Shown here piece after piece: positions 1 to 8,798 of a stretch of DNA of 64,000 nt. The notes under the pieces were generated by a model. It did not search any database, was not told the DNA's origin, and saw only the letters and a program-made list of their open reading frames with translations. How positions within the stretch are numbered: position 1 is the first letter of the stretch; every line of letters begins with the position of its first letter. The stretch comes from Glutamicibacter sp. JC586 (lineage in GTDB: Bacteria > Actinomycetota > Actinomycetes > Actinomycetales > Micrococcaceae), in contig NZ_VHIN01000002.1 of the NCBI RefSeq assembly GCF_009805585.1, positions 1 through 64,000 of the forward strand, in the 5' to 3' direction. The position numbers were made by a program, and so were the translations under genes.

Positions 1-1
1 T

Positions 2-43
2 GCCGATGCCGATGCCGATGCCGATGCCGATGCCGATGCCGAT
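2..43 (+). repeat. GCCGAT hexanucleotide tandem repeat (7 visible copies)
   Basis: Seven perfect copies of GCCGAT lie in frame and encode (Ala-Asp)7 in the linker of the HNH protein. The array runs off the left edge, so the total copy number is unknown. A pure hexamer array inside a coding region changes linker length without a frameshift, and copy number may differ between strains. Confidence 0.9.
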
Positions 44-721
44 GCCCCCGCACCTGAAACGCCGAGCGTCGCACCCGAAGAGCCCGATGCTGCTCTGCGC
101 CGGCTCAACGCACTGATGGCCCTTGTTGCCGCTCCCTACGTTGGAGGTAAACGCAAGGTCGTTATCCCGAAGTTCATCGTCTACATGTGGCTTTCCGATC
201 TCCAAAATTTGGCGGAAGTCAACGGAATGACCGCAAATGGCGTAAAAATCCCGCCGGGCGAACTTAGAGTGCTACTGGCCAAAGCAGACATCATTCCTTT
301 GGTCCTTGGAGGCAATAGCCAACCACTGGATATGGGACGCAAGATGCGCTATCACAAAGGCCGCATTCGGGAAGCAATTTTGGCGCGCGATCGTGGCTGC
401 ATTGTGCCCGATTGCACGGTGCCTCCGGACCAAGTTGAAACCGACCACTACGACGTTCCTTGGTCCGAGGGTGGTGAAACGAGCGTCTGGTCCGGGGCAG
501 GAATGTGCACCGGCGATCATCACAAGCGCCACGCTGGACAAATCAAGGTCGTCGACGTTGATGGGCTACCTCATGTGATTCTGCCTGAACATCTTGATCC
601 CGAACAGAAACCACGTCGTAATACCTTCTGGGGCGCCCTGCAATCAGGCGATTCTCCCCCGCAACAAGAACCCGAACAAGATCCACCGCAAGTACAGAAC
701 CCTGAGCCCGACGAGTGCTGA
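2..721 (+). CDS. HNH endonuclease domain protein, DUF222 type (5' truncated by window edge)
   Basis: The frame is open from the first bases of the window to the TGA at 719-721, so this is the C-terminal part of a longer protein. The visible part starts with seven Ala-Asp dipeptides, then a Pro/Glu-rich linker, then an HNH module: Cys-x4-Cys (GCIVPDC), the ETDH first histidine, W-x-x-GG and a final C-x3-HH. The usual Asn of the HNH core appears to be Ser here (TSVWSGAGMC, compared from memory with TDLDNLVLLC). The acidic/Pro tail after the domain looks disordered. Proteins with DUF222 plus a C-terminal HNH occur in many copies in actinobacterial genomes; their role is unknown, and some are linked to mobile DNA. 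An internal ATG at 116 also exists but would cut off the linker. The DUF222 part lies outside the window, so that assignment is inferred. Confidence 0.8.
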   Translation, partial: ADADADADADADADAPAPETPSVAPEEPDAALRRLNALMALVAAPYVGGKRKVVIPKFIVYMWLSDLQNLAEVNGMTANGVKIPPGELRVLLAKADIIPLVLGGNSQPLDMGRKMRYHKGRIREAILARDRGCIVPDCTVPPDQVETDHYDVPWSEGGETSVWSGAGMCTGDHHKRHAGQIKVVDVDGLPHVILPEHLDPEQKPRRNTFWGALQSGDSPPQQEPEQDPPQVQNPEPDEC

Positions 722-728
722 GGTTAAA

Positions 729-768
729 CGACGACGCCCGAACCATCGATATGGTTCGGGCGTCGTCG
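729..768. terminator. Bidirectional hairpin between HNH gene and glpK
   Basis: A perfect 18-bp inverted repeat (729-746 with 751-768) has a 4-nt CGAT loop. It sits between the convergent stop codons of the HNH gene (721) and glpK (801), where a shared terminator is expected. There is no clear T-tract on either side, which is common for GC-rich actinobacterial terminators. Confidence 0.75.
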
Positions 769-800
769 CGCCTATGCGCTCAAGGATAAGCGCAGGCGAT

Positions 801-2321
801 TTAGGCCTTGGTGTCCTCGTCGACCCAGTCGAAGGTGCGAGTCACAGCTTTTTTCCACAGTCGCAGATTGCGTTCGCGGGTTTCCTCATCCATCTGTGGT
901 TCCCAGCGCTTGTCCTCGGACCAGTTCGCTTCAAGCTCACCTAGATCCTTCCAGAACCCAACGGCGAGCCCTGCAGCATAAGCAGCACCCAGCGCAGTGG
1001 TCTCGGTAACCTTTGGGCGTACCACCGGCACACCCAAAATGTCTGCCTGGAACTGCATCAACGCTTCGTTGGCAACCATGCCACCGTCGACCTTCAGTTC
1101 GGTCAACGGAACCTCAGCGTCGGCGTTTACCGCGTCGAGCACCTCGCGAGTCTGGAACGCGGTGGACTCTAATGCAGCACGAGCAATGTGGTTCCTGTTC
1201 GCAAAACGAGTCAGACCCACAATGGCACCACGAGCATCTGAGCGCCAATACGGGGCGAACAGTCCGGAGAATGCTGGGACAACATAAACTCCGCCGTTGT
1301 TATCCACCTTGGCGGCGAGCTCTTCGATTTCCGGCGCCGAGGAGATCATGCCAATGTTGTCGCGCAGCCACTGCACCAGTGAGCCAGCCACAGCTATGGA
1401 GCCTTCTAGCGCGTATACCGGTGCTTCGTCACCGAGCTTGTAGGCCATCGTGGTGAGCAGACCATTGGTCGAATTTACGATCTCGGTACCGGTGTTGAAG
1501 ATGAGGAAGCAACCAGTGCCATAAGTGTTCTTAGCGCTACCGGCGGTGAAAGCTGCCTGACCAAAAGTTGCCGCCTGCTGATCGCCCAAAATGCCAGCCA
1601 CCGGCACCTCGCGCAGCAACTGCTTGGTGTGCACCTTGCCGTACACTTCAGAGGACGAACGGATCTCAGGCATCATGGACAGAGGAACGCCGAAGTCAGC
1701 GAGGATCTTTTCATCCCACGACAGCGTCTTGAGGTCCATGAACAAGGTTCGCGAAGCGTTGGTCACGTCGGTGACGTGGACACCGCCGTCGGTTCCGCCA
1801 GTCAAGTTCCATAGCACCCAGCTATCGGTGGTTCCAAAGAGTAGATCGCCGGCTTCTGCACGTTCACGCGCACCGTCAACGTTATCCAGAATCCACTTGA
1901 TCTTGGTGCCTGCGAAGTAGGTTGCTAGCGGCAAACCAACGGTTTCTTTGTAACGGTCTACACCCTTGTCGGCAGCCAGTTCATCGACGATGTCTTGGGT
2001 GCGCGTATCCTGCCAAACAATCGCGTTGTAAACAGCTTCACCGGTGGTCTTGTCCCAGACCACGGTAGTTTCACGCTGGTTGGTAATGCCGACAACCTCG
2101 ATGTCGTGGCGGGTTAGGTTGGCCTTGGACAGCGCCTGGCCAATCACTTCACGCACGTTGTTCCAGATTTCAGCGGGATCGTGCTCGACCCACCCGGCGG
2201 CCGGGAAGATCTGTTCGTGCTCGAGCTGTCCTACCGAGTGCACATCGCCTGCGTGGTTGAAGACGATGGCGCGGGAGCTAGTCGTGCCCTGGTCAATGGC
2301 GATCACAAATTTTTCACTCAT
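801..2321 (-). CDS. glpK: Glycerol kinase
   Basis: This enzyme phosphorylates glycerol with ATP to sn-glycerol 3-phosphate in the cytoplasm. The 506-residue length is normal for the FGGY family. Visible motifs are the N-terminal phosphate-binding [10 protein letters not shown], the substrate-region GWVEHDP, the [10 protein letters not shown] segment and the C-terminal DGGMVAN adenosine-site motif. It is the last gene of glpD-glpF-glpK: it starts with ATG 17 nt after glpF and has an AGAGAG-type ribosome site. Coupling to the facilitator glpF suggests that entering glycerol is trapped at once. Identity is firm from the conserved motifs. Confidence 0.97.
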   Translation of the reverse strand: MSEKFVIAIDQGTTSSRAIVFNHAGDVHSVGQLEHEQIFPAAGWVEHDPAEIWNNVREVIGQALSKANLTRHDIEVVGITNQRETTVVWDKTTGEAVYNAIVWQDTRTQDIVDELAADKGVDRYKETVGLPLATYFAGTKIKWILDNVDGARERAEAGDLLFGTTDSWVLWNLTGGTDGGVHVTDVTNASRTLFMDLKTLSWDEKILADFGVPLSMMPEIRSSSEVYGKVHTKQLLREVPVAGILGDQQAATFGQAAFTAGSAKNTYGTGCFLIFNTGTEIVNSTNGLLTTMAYKLGDEAPVYALEGSIAVAGSLVQWLRDNIGMISSAPEIEELAAKVDNNGGVYVVPAFSGLFAPYWRSDARGAIVGLTRFANRNHIARAALESTAFQTREVLDAVNADAEVPLTELKVDGGMVANEALMQFQADILGVPVVRPKVTETTALGAAYAAGLAVGFWKDLGELEANWSEDKRWEPQMDEETRERNLRLWKKAVTRTFDWVDEDTKA

Positions 2322-2338
2322 GATTTACTGCTCTCTTT

Positions 2339-3067
2339 CTAGAAGACTAGGGCGGCCATTAGTCCGCCAAGGATACCGCCGACGGCCGGCCCTGCCAATG
2401 GAACCCACGCGTAGGCCCAATCTGAGGAGCCCTTGCCCTTAATAGGTAGAACCGCGTGAGCCAAACGTGGGCCGAGGTCGCGGAACGGGTTGATGGCGTA
2501 ACCGGTGGCGCCGCCTAGGGACAGGCCGATAGCAACAACCAAGAGAGCTACGGCTAGTGGGCCAAGTTCGTTCGGGGTGTGACCCAAACCGGCGATCACC
2601 AAGACCAGCACGAAGGTACCGAAAATCTCGGTAACCAAGTTCCAACCATAGGAGCGAATAGCCGGTCCGGTTGCGAAGACGCCGAGCTGGGTGCCGGCGT
2701 TCTGCTTGTCATCAAGGTGCTTCTTGTAGGCCAGCCAAGTGCCAGTGGCACCAAGGAAGGCGCCGATGAATTGCGCCAAGAAGTACAGCAAAGTATTGCC
2801 CAAGGTGATGGCAACGCCAGGAGCGTATTCGGTGACGTCAGGATTGACCAACAGGCCTAGGGTCACCGCAGGGTTTAGGTGTGCACCTGAAATACCGGCG
2901 ATCCAGACACCACTGTAGACGCCAAGTCCCCAGCCGAAGCTGATGGCAAGCCATCCGGCGCCGCTTCCCAGCGTGCCCTTCAGTGCGACGTTGGCGCAGA
3001 CGCCAGTACCCATCAGCAATAGTACAAATGTGCCGAGTAACTCGGCGAAAAACACGTGAGTGGACAT
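2339..3067 (-). CDS. glpF: Glycerol uptake facilitator (aquaglyceroporin, MIP family)
   Basis: This 242-residue membrane channel lets glycerol cross by facilitated diffusion. Six hydrophobic segments are visible. The first half-helix signature is intact (SGAHLNPAVT), but the second reads NPFRDLGPR instead of the usual NPARDxGPR. The codons AAC CCG TTC in the DNA confirm this. By alignment to E. coli GlpF from memory, the selectivity-filter Trp (GWGLG) and Arg (NPFRD) are kept, and the filter Phe is Tyr (TGYAI). It lies between glpD (59 nt upstream) and glpK, so a role in glycerol uptake is well supported by context. Confidence 0.95.
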   Translation of the reverse strand: MSTHVFFAELLGTFVLLLMGTGVCANVALKGTLGSGAGWLAISFGWGLGVYSGVWIAGISGAHLNPAVTLGLLVNPDVTEYAPGVAITLGNTLLYFLAQFIGAFLGATGTWLAYKKHLDDKQNAGTQLGVFATGPAIRSYGWNLVTEIFGTFVLVLVIAGLGHTPNELGPLAVALLVVAIGLSLGGATGYAINPFRDLGPRLAHAVLPIKGKGSSDWAYAWVPLAGPAVGGILGGLMAALVF

Positions 3068-3126
3068 CGTTGACCTCTTAGTGATTTCGACTGCCGGCGG
3101 CTACTTACCGCCGGCCACGTGGCAGA

Positions 3127-4806
3127 TTAGCTCAGGATGACTCCGTGGCTTTCTGCAAGAACCGAGAGCGAATGGTCGATTTCGGCTTGTAGTTGAGACT
3201 GATCCCAACTCATTGGGTCAGCAAGGCAGTTGGCTACCTCGATGACCAAATCTTTTGTCACCAAGCCACGGAAGGCAAGGTTGGTGCGGCGAATGAATAC
3301 GTCAATGAGGCGGCCGACCTGCTCATTGTGAGCCATGTAGGCGATCTCCTGGCAGGACAGCTCGTCGGTATGCTCCAGCATCGTCTCGTTCTCACCGAGT
3401 TGTGCGAGCACGTAGTCGGCACGGGTGCCATAGCGCTCGAGCAAGACTCGCAGGCGGTCCCGGGATGCCTTCGACTCGCGAGCTGCATACCATGCGGCCA
3501 GTGCGCCGTCATTGGTCGGGAAGTTCTTGCCACCACCGATGGCCACACCGGCGGTCGACTTCACTTGGCGCTCACCCAAAAATTCTAGAGCCTTAGCACC
3601 CAAGTTCTCGCTCAGCGCGCGGAAGGTTGTCCACTTACCACCGATCAGCGAGAGCATCGTGGTCGAGTCAGTCAGGCGGGTTTCCTTCACCTGGTAGTCG
3701 CGGGAGACGAAGCCAGGAGCAGTGTCATCGTGGTTCGGCAGCGGACGAACGCCAGAGAACTTGTAGACAATCTGTTCCTCGGTGGCCTTGATGCCCGGGA
3801 AAACATGGTGGATCAAATCGAAGAAGTACGCAACTTCTTCATCGGTGCACACCGCTGGCTCGTTCATGTCGTGCTCAAGATCGGTGGTACCGACCAAAAC
3901 GCGTCCGAGCATCGGGTAGATCAGCACAATGCGGCCATCTTCGTGTTCGAAGAAGATTTCGCGGCCTCCAGTGGCCTCAAGTAGTTCGGGATGATCCAGC
4001 ACGATGTGCGATCCCTTGGTGCCACCGGTCCACTTGGTTTCGCGGCCCAGCTCCTTGTTGGTCAAATCCACCCAGGCACCGGTGGCGTTGATGATGACCT
4101 CTGCGTCGAAGTCGAATTCTGCGCCGGTGAGCACGTCGCGCAGCTTTGCGGTTCCGCTCTCAACACCGGTGAGCTCGATGTAGTTGCTGGCGCGCGCCTG
4201 GTCGTTAGCATCCAGACCTTCACGCAATACATCAAGGGTCAATCGTTCCGGGTTGTGCACCGAAGCGTCGAAGTAGGTGGCGGTGTATTTCACGTCATTG
4301 CGCAACTGCGGCAGATCCCTGCGGGCCGCTTTACCGGACTTAAAGGTGTGCCACGGAGTATTACGTCCGCCGATGCCAGCGAACACGTCGTACATGATCA
4401 GACCGGCCTTGATGAGCGCGGCACCGCGTTCGGTTGGCTTGCCCGACTTGTGGGTCAAGAAGCGCGTTGGTGCACTGAGGATGCCCGAGAAGGTGGAGAA
4501 AATCGGGATCGTGGTCTGCAGTGGCTTCACGTAATGCGGGGCGATTTCCAGCAGTGAGTTTCGCTCCTGCACTGATTCATGGACCAGACGGAATTCACCG
4601 TTTTCGAGGTAGCGGATGCCACCGTGAATCATGTGCGAGCTGGCCCCGGAGGCACCTTGGCTGTAGTCACCGCGTTCGATCAGTGCCACATCGATGCCCT
4701 GCATCGCGAGGTAGCGGAACGTCGCTACGCCGTTGATGCCACCGCCAACAACCAATACCCGCGCCTGCGGGCGTTCGCGCAGTTTGGATAGCTGTTCACG
4801 AATCAC
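3127..4806 (-). CDS. glpD: Glycerol-3-phosphate dehydrogenase (FAD-dependent, respiratory)
   Basis: This flavoprotein oxidises glycerol 3-phosphate to dihydroxyacetone phosphate and passes electrons to the respiratory chain at the membrane surface. It has 559 residues. The N-terminal Rossmann motif VVGGGINGVA (about residues 19-28) binds FAD and is followed by GASGASSHMIHGG and RYLE, typical of GlpD. The C-terminal helical domain is present. The start is GTG, with AAGGGG about 9 nt upstream. It is the first gene of glpD-glpF-glpK; the 76-nt gap to the divergent SorC-type regulator should hold the operon promoter. Confidence 0.96.
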   Translation of the reverse strand: MIREQLSKLRERPQARVLVVGGGINGVATFRYLAMQGIDVALIERGDYSQGASGASSHMIHGGIRYLENGEFRLVHESVQERNSLLEIAPHYVKPLQTTIPIFSTFSGILSAPTRFLTHKSGKPTERGAALIKAGLIMYDVFAGIGGRNTPWHTFKSGKAARRDLPQLRNDVKYTATYFDASVHNPERLTLDVLREGLDANDQARASNYIELTGVESGTAKLRDVLTGAEFDFDAEVIINATGAWVDLTNKELGRETKWTGGTKGSHIVLDHPELLEATGGREIFFEHEDGRIVLIYPMLGRVLVGTTDLEHDMNEPAVCTDEEVAYFFDLIHHVFPGIKATEEQIVYKFSGVRPLPNHDDTAPGFVSRDYQVKETRLTDSTTMLSLIGGKWTTFRALSENLGAKALEFLGERQVKSTAGVAIGGGKNFPTNDGALAAWYAARESKASRDRLRVLLERYGTRADYVLAQLGENETMLEHTDELSCQEIAYMAHNEQVGRLIDVFIRRTNLAFRGLVTKDLVIEVANCLADPMSWDQSQLQAEIDHSLSVLAESHGVILS

Positions 4807-4912
4807 GTTTTTGTGCCCCTTAGTAACAATTGAATAAGTCTGAGGCTAGTCTTGTAACAGAACGGCCATTCGGTCAAACAAATTGCACAAACGTGCAGAA
4901 ACGGTCAGATTG
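4807..4912. promoter_or_regulatory. Divergent glpD / SorC-regulator control region with palindrome
   Basis: This is the only space between two divergent transcription units. It contains the palindrome TGCAC-AAAC-GTGCA (4884-4897) and a direct repeat CGGTCA (4871-4876 and 4902-4907). A TTGACC-like -35 for glpD can be read on the minus strand at 4877-4872, but I see no convincing -10 at the right spacing. SorC regulators bind such sites next to their own genes, so the palindrome is a candidate operator; this is inferred. Confidence 0.4.
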
Positions 4913-5920
4913 ATGATGAAAACACCGTCGGGTGGAACCTATAAACGGGGCGTGCCTGGCACATCTGTGCACACCACTCCCAAGGCCAAGGACGCTCTGC
5001 GGGCAGCGCAGCTCTACTACTTGCAAGACATGAAGATGGAAGTGATCGCCAAAGAGCTGGGAACGTCCCGATCGACGGTTTCTCGATTGCTGACCCACGC
5101 CAAGCGAACGGGCATGGTTTCGATCAGCATCAGCCCCAGCGCCAACATGTCCGCATTACTGGGAAACCAGTTGCGTGAACACTACGGTGTGAACTTTTAC
5201 GTGGTGCCCACCGACGGGTCAATGGACGACTCCGAACTGCTCTCGCGGGTCTCAGCCCACGCGGCTTACCTGCTGGCCGACATCATCTCCTCCTCGATGA
5301 CCGTGGGAGTGGCATGGGGTGCGACCATGCAGGCGGTATCCACCGCGCTAGCCCCGCATCCAACGCACGATACGAAGATCGTCCAGCTCAACGGAGCAGC
5401 TAATCCGGTGACCAGTGGGGTGAGCTATGCCAGTGAAATCTTGACCCGCTTTGGTCAGGCCTTCACCGCGCGAACCGAACAGTTTCCGGTCCCAGCGTTT
5501 TTTGATCGAGCGGCAACTCGCGAGGCGATGTGGCAGGAAACCTCAATCAAGCGCGTGCTGAAGGTACAGCAAGAGATGAACGTGGCAGTGTTCTCACTGG
5601 GATCGGCCGGATCGGCCGTAATTTCTCAGGTGTATCGCGGCGGCTATCTGACTAAGGCCGAAACCCAAGAACTGCGCGATATGGGCGTTGTCGGGGACGT
5701 GGCGACAGTATTTTTCGACAAGGACGGCAACAGCTCCAATATCTCGCTTAATGCCCGATCCACCGGCCCCAATCTGGACGCGTTACGAAAAGTTCCAACA
5801 CGGTTTTGCGTGGTTGCCGGGCGCGGCAAGCTTCAGGCGGTACTCGGTGCGCTCAAGGGCGGGCTAATTACCGACTTGGTGATCGATGAGGGCACCGCAT
5901 TGGCTCTGTTGGACGGGTAG
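4913..5920 (+). CDS. SorC-family transcriptional regulator, probable regulator of the glp operon
   Basis: About 335 residues. The N-terminal helix-turn-helix lies in ALRAAQLYYLQDMKMEVIAK followed by LGTSRSTVSRLL. The rest is a SorC/DeoR-type sugar-phosphate sensing domain (NagB-like fold), with VAWGATMQAVS and the Gly-rich VVAGRGKLQAVLGAL near the C-terminus. It faces glpD divergently, so control of glycerol genes by a phosphorylated intermediate is the simplest guess; the effector is not shown by the sequence. I chose ATG 4913. A TTG at 4883 would add 10 residues but would run through the palindrome at 4884-4897. Neither start has a strong ribosome site. Confidence 0.85.
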   Translation: MMKTPSGGTYKRGVPGTSVHTTPKAKDALRAAQLYYLQDMKMEVIAKELGTSRSTVSRLLTHAKRTGMVSISISPSANMSALLGNQLREHYGVNFYVVPTDGSMDDSELLSRVSAHAAYLLADIISSSMTVGVAWGATMQAVSTALAPHPTHDTKIVQLNGAANPVTSGVSYASEILTRFGQAFTARTEQFPVPAFFDRAATREAMWQETSIKRVLKVQQEMNVAVFSLGSAGSAVISQVYRGGYLTKAETQELRDMGVVGDVATVFFDKDGNSSNISLNARSTGPNLDALRKVPTRFCVVAGRGKLQAVLGALKGGLITDLVIDEGTALALLDG

Positions 5921-5930
5921 GATTTTAGCT

Positions 5931-6830
5931 ATGCAGCAACGAGTTCAGGCAGTGTCCACGCACCAAATCAATGGATCGACGGTGCGTGTTTTCACCACCC
6001 TCGCGCACAAGCCGGCTCGCGGCGTCATCTTTGCGATTCACGGCTTCCGCGGTGATCACAACGGGCTTGATCGGATCATCGCGCACCTGCCGCAGTACAC
6101 GGTGATCGTGCCGGATCTGCCCGGTTTTGGTGCGTCGAGTTCCATGCAGAACGTTGAACATGATGTTCATGGTTACGCGAAAACCCTAAACCAGCTCGCC
6201 ACGCAGTTGCGGCTAGACTCCCGCGTGCATTTACTGGGCCACTCATTTGGTTCCATCGTGGCCGCCAAATTGGCTGGAGAACGCGAATTTGCGTCGCTAA
6301 TTCTGCTCAACCCGATCTCTGAGCTGGCCCTCGACTCTTCCCAAGCGCTACTGGCAAAAATTACCAGTGGCTACTACGATCTCTGCGCCAAATTGCCCGC
6401 CGCGGTGGCCGAACCACTGTTGCGATCTCGGCTCTTCACCGACGCTATGAGTGTGGTGATGACCAAGAGCAAGGAGCCAAACATTCGAGCCTATGTTCGC
6501 GAGCAGCATCGGGCGTATTTTGGGGGCTTCCATTCACGAGCAACTCTGGCGCAGGCCTATCGCGCTTCAATCTCAAGCACGGTCGGGGACTACTCCCCCG
6601 CCGTTGGGGTCCAAACCTTGATGATCGGCGGCATGCAAGATGAACTGGGCAGCGTTGCTACCCAGGAAGCGCTGCGAGAAAGTTTCCCCGACGCACGGTT
6701 AAGCATGTTGGCGAACGTGGGGCACCTGATTCACTACGAGAAGGCAAGCGAAACTGCCGACGAAATCCAGGGGTTCCTCTGCTCTCAGGGCGCCGGAAGC
6801 GCACGCAGCGGTGGGCTTAAAGAAAGCTAG
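5931..6830 (+). CDS. Alpha/beta hydrolase fold protein
   Basis: A 299-residue cytoplasmic hydrolase. The fold shows an oxyanion HGFRGDHNG loop (about 37-45), the strand and turn VIVPDLPGFGASS, the nucleophile elbow GHSFGS with Ser about 105, a late Asp (GMQDELGS) and a catalytic His (NVGHLIHYE) near the C-terminus. The substrate cannot be read from the sequence; esterase, lipase or C-C hydrolase are all possible. The start is ATG 5931 with TAGGA 8 nt upstream; an in-frame ATG at 5886 inside the regulator gene is less likely. It follows the SorC-type gene by 10 nt, so the two are probably co-transcribed. Its stop overlaps the convergent priA stop by 4 nt. Confidence 0.85.
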   Translation: MQQRVQAVSTHQINGSTVRVFTTLAHKPARGVIFAIHGFRGDHNGLDRIIAHLPQYTVIVPDLPGFGASSSMQNVEHDVHGYAKTLNQLATQLRLDSRVHLLGHSFGSIVAAKLAGEREFASLILLNPISELALDSSQALLAKITSGYYDLCAKLPAAVAEPLLRSRLFTDAMSVVMTKSKEPNIRAYVREQHRAYFGGFHSRATLAQAYRASISSTVGDYSPAVGVQTLMIGGMQDELGSVATQEALRESFPDARLSMLANVGHLIHYEKASETADEIQGFLCSQGAGSARSGGLKES

Positions 6831-8788
6831 AGCACGTCGTAGGGGTCAACAGCGATATTCACGACCGGGTCCTTAGCCGCGGACATGCTCGAACGCAGAT
6901 GCCGCAGTGCACTGGTGACTTCATGCCCATCGGCGTAGGAGAAGAAAAGAACGTAGCGATGGGTCAGTGGCGGTCCGTCAAATACGGTTGGTCCGTGGAT
7001 TTGCACACGAGCGCGCGTGGCTTGGTCCAGGGCAGCGATAAAGCGCTGCGCACCGAGTCCGGAGACCACAGCGCTTCTGAGTGCAGGAGGCAACGCGACA
7101 TCGTGACGTTCAGCCAGCTCGCGTTCGGCAAACCCTGCAGGGTCATAACGAACCAGCGATGCCCCAGCCGGTGACGGGTTGCCGGTAAGCACGACCACAC
7201 CCTGGCTTCTAGCCAGCGAAGCCGCGGTGAACCAGCGCGAGAGAACTTCTTCAGCGTTGCGCAGGGAGTCATGGGCAAGCATCTTGTCAGCGTCGAGCAA
7301 CAACACCGCTGCATATCCGGCTTCAACCAACGGTTCTACTCCCGGGGTAGAGACAACCAACGCCGGTTTGTCGGGAATTTTCTCGATGGGCTTAGCTCCG
7401 GTGGAGGAAATAACGCTGACCTTTGGAAAGGCCAGTCCTAGTTCTTCGGCCGTGCGCTCAGCGCCGACGCTGGCCGCCCGAATCCGTGGAGAGGAACAAT
7501 TTTGGCATCGGTAGTCGTGAAATTGTTCTCCACACCAGCGGCAGGCTACGTGCGAATTTTTGCCGGCGATGTGTAGCGGACCCTGACAACGAGTGCAGCG
7601 CGCTAACGTTCGACAATCTTGACAAGCTACTGCCGGGACAAAACCAGTGCGTGCTACCTGCACCAATACCGGACCGGTTTCTAGTGCCTTACTGGCTTCT
7701 CGCCAGGCCAATGAAGGAATTCGTGCGCGAGCCAGAGTCGGATCACGTTCTAACTCGAAGTCATTAGTGGTAGCGACTACGCGCGCGGTGTGCGTGCGTA
7801 ACAGATCGCGGGGTAGCTTCAGCTCAGTTGCCCAACCGGTCCCCACTAGGCGTTGGGCCTCAACCGACCGTGACGAGGAAGCGATGAGAAGCGAAATCCC
7901 TGCCTGGGTGCTGCGCAGTAGCGCAACTTCGCGACTGTGCTGATACGGGGCGCGCTGTTCGCGATGCGACTGGTCCGCGTCCTGCCAGACGATCATCAGC
8001 CCCAAGTCTGGTAGGTGGCACAGCGCCGCGGAGCGTGTACCGATGACGATCTGCACGTGTCCGGCGATGGCGCGCAGAAAATTGCGGTACCGCGGAGTCG
8101 GTCCATCGTCGGCCTGCAGTCGCGCATAGGAATCGACGCCATAGTACTGATCCAGGTAGGAGCTGAGGATTTTCAGATCTCGCGCATCGGGCACAATGAT
8201 TAACACACGCTGCGACCGCTCGAGCACAGGTCGGGCGGCATCCATCAAAAATTCGGGCCAGAAGCCCTGCAGGTTCGGTATCCAGGTGGCCACCGCGCGT
8301 AGCACTTCCCCACTGGCCCAGGCGTCCAGGGCTTGTGCACCATTTTCGTAATGGTTCAGTTGGTTTGGCCCGGCAGGCAGACTCGGCGCGGTTGTGGTCA
8401 GTTCTTCTTTTTCGACCTTGGCGGCACGAGCAGGGATGGCCGAACGCACCACATCCCATAGTGTCCCGGCGTAGCGTGTGGCCACTTCACTGGCCGTGGC
8501 AAGAACTTCGGGAAAGAGCAGGACCTGTTCGCTGACGATTTTGCTCAGCGGGCGCAACTTCATGGTCGTGGCGTGGTCTTCGAGAATTTCTACGATGAAC
8601 CCGGCGAGCTGCTGATGCCCAAAGGGCACCTTGACCCGAATCCCGGCTACCGCTTGTTCAGCCATGGAGGGTGGAACCTCGTAGTCAAAAAAGCGGTCCA
8701 AATGTGGAACCGAAGAATCAATCAGCACCCGAGCAACCCGCGCGCGGCGGGTCAGCTCGGGTGCTGAGATCAGTGCGTCTTGCTGCAC
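6827..8788 (-). CDS. priA: Primosomal protein N' (PriA), actinobacterial form lacking helicase motifs
   Basis: 653 residues, a replication-restart protein that recognises stalled forks. The N-terminal DNA-binding region is present (RVLIDSSVPHLDRFFDYEVP), as is the zinc-binding Cys block (CQDC, CTRC, CRWC, CQNC) in the C-terminal half. The Walker A GxTGSGKT and the DEEH box are absent; the corresponding region reads VWQDADQSHREQ. HAMAP describes actinobacterial PriA as lacking detectable helicase domains, which fits. The start is GTG 8788, 10 nt after the metK stop, with AGGA just upstream. The frame stays open to 9199, but that part is antisense-free overlap with metK and is not real. Confidence 0.9.
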   Translation of the reverse strand: MQQDALISAPELTRRARVARVLIDSSVPHLDRFFDYEVPPSMAEQAVAGIRVKVPFGHQQLAGFIVEILEDHATTMKLRPLSKIVSEQVLLFPEVLATASEVATRYAGTLWDVVRSAIPARAAKVEKEELTTTAPSLPAGPNQLNHYENGAQALDAWASGEVLRAVATWIPNLQGFWPEFLMDAARPVLERSQRVLIIVPDARDLKILSSYLDQYYGVDSYARLQADDGPTPRYRNFLRAIAGHVQIVIGTRSAALCHLPDLGLMIVWQDADQSHREQRAPYQHSREVALLRSTQAGISLLIASSSRSVEAQRLVGTGWATELKLPRDLLRTHTARVVATTNDFELERDPTLARARIPSLAWREASKALETGPVLVQVARTGFVPAVACQDCRTLARCTRCQGPLHIAGKNSHVACRWCGEQFHDYRCQNCSSPRIRAASVGAERTAEELGLAFPKVSVISSTGAKPIEKIPDKPALVVSTPGVEPLVEAGYAAVLLLDADKMLAHDSLRNAEEVLSRWFTAASLARSQGVVVLTGNPSPAGASLVRYDPAGFAERELAERHDVALPPALRSAVVSGLGAQRFIAALDQATRARVQIHGPTVFDGPPLTHRYVLFFSYADGHEVTSALRHLRSSMSAAKDPVVNIAVDPYDVL

Positions 8789-8798
8789 GTGAATGGTC

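Noticed and set aside
2-43. Possible CRISPR or satellite repeat at the left edge
   Set aside because: The unit is 6 bp, in frame with the HNH protein and coding Ala-Asp; there are no spacers.
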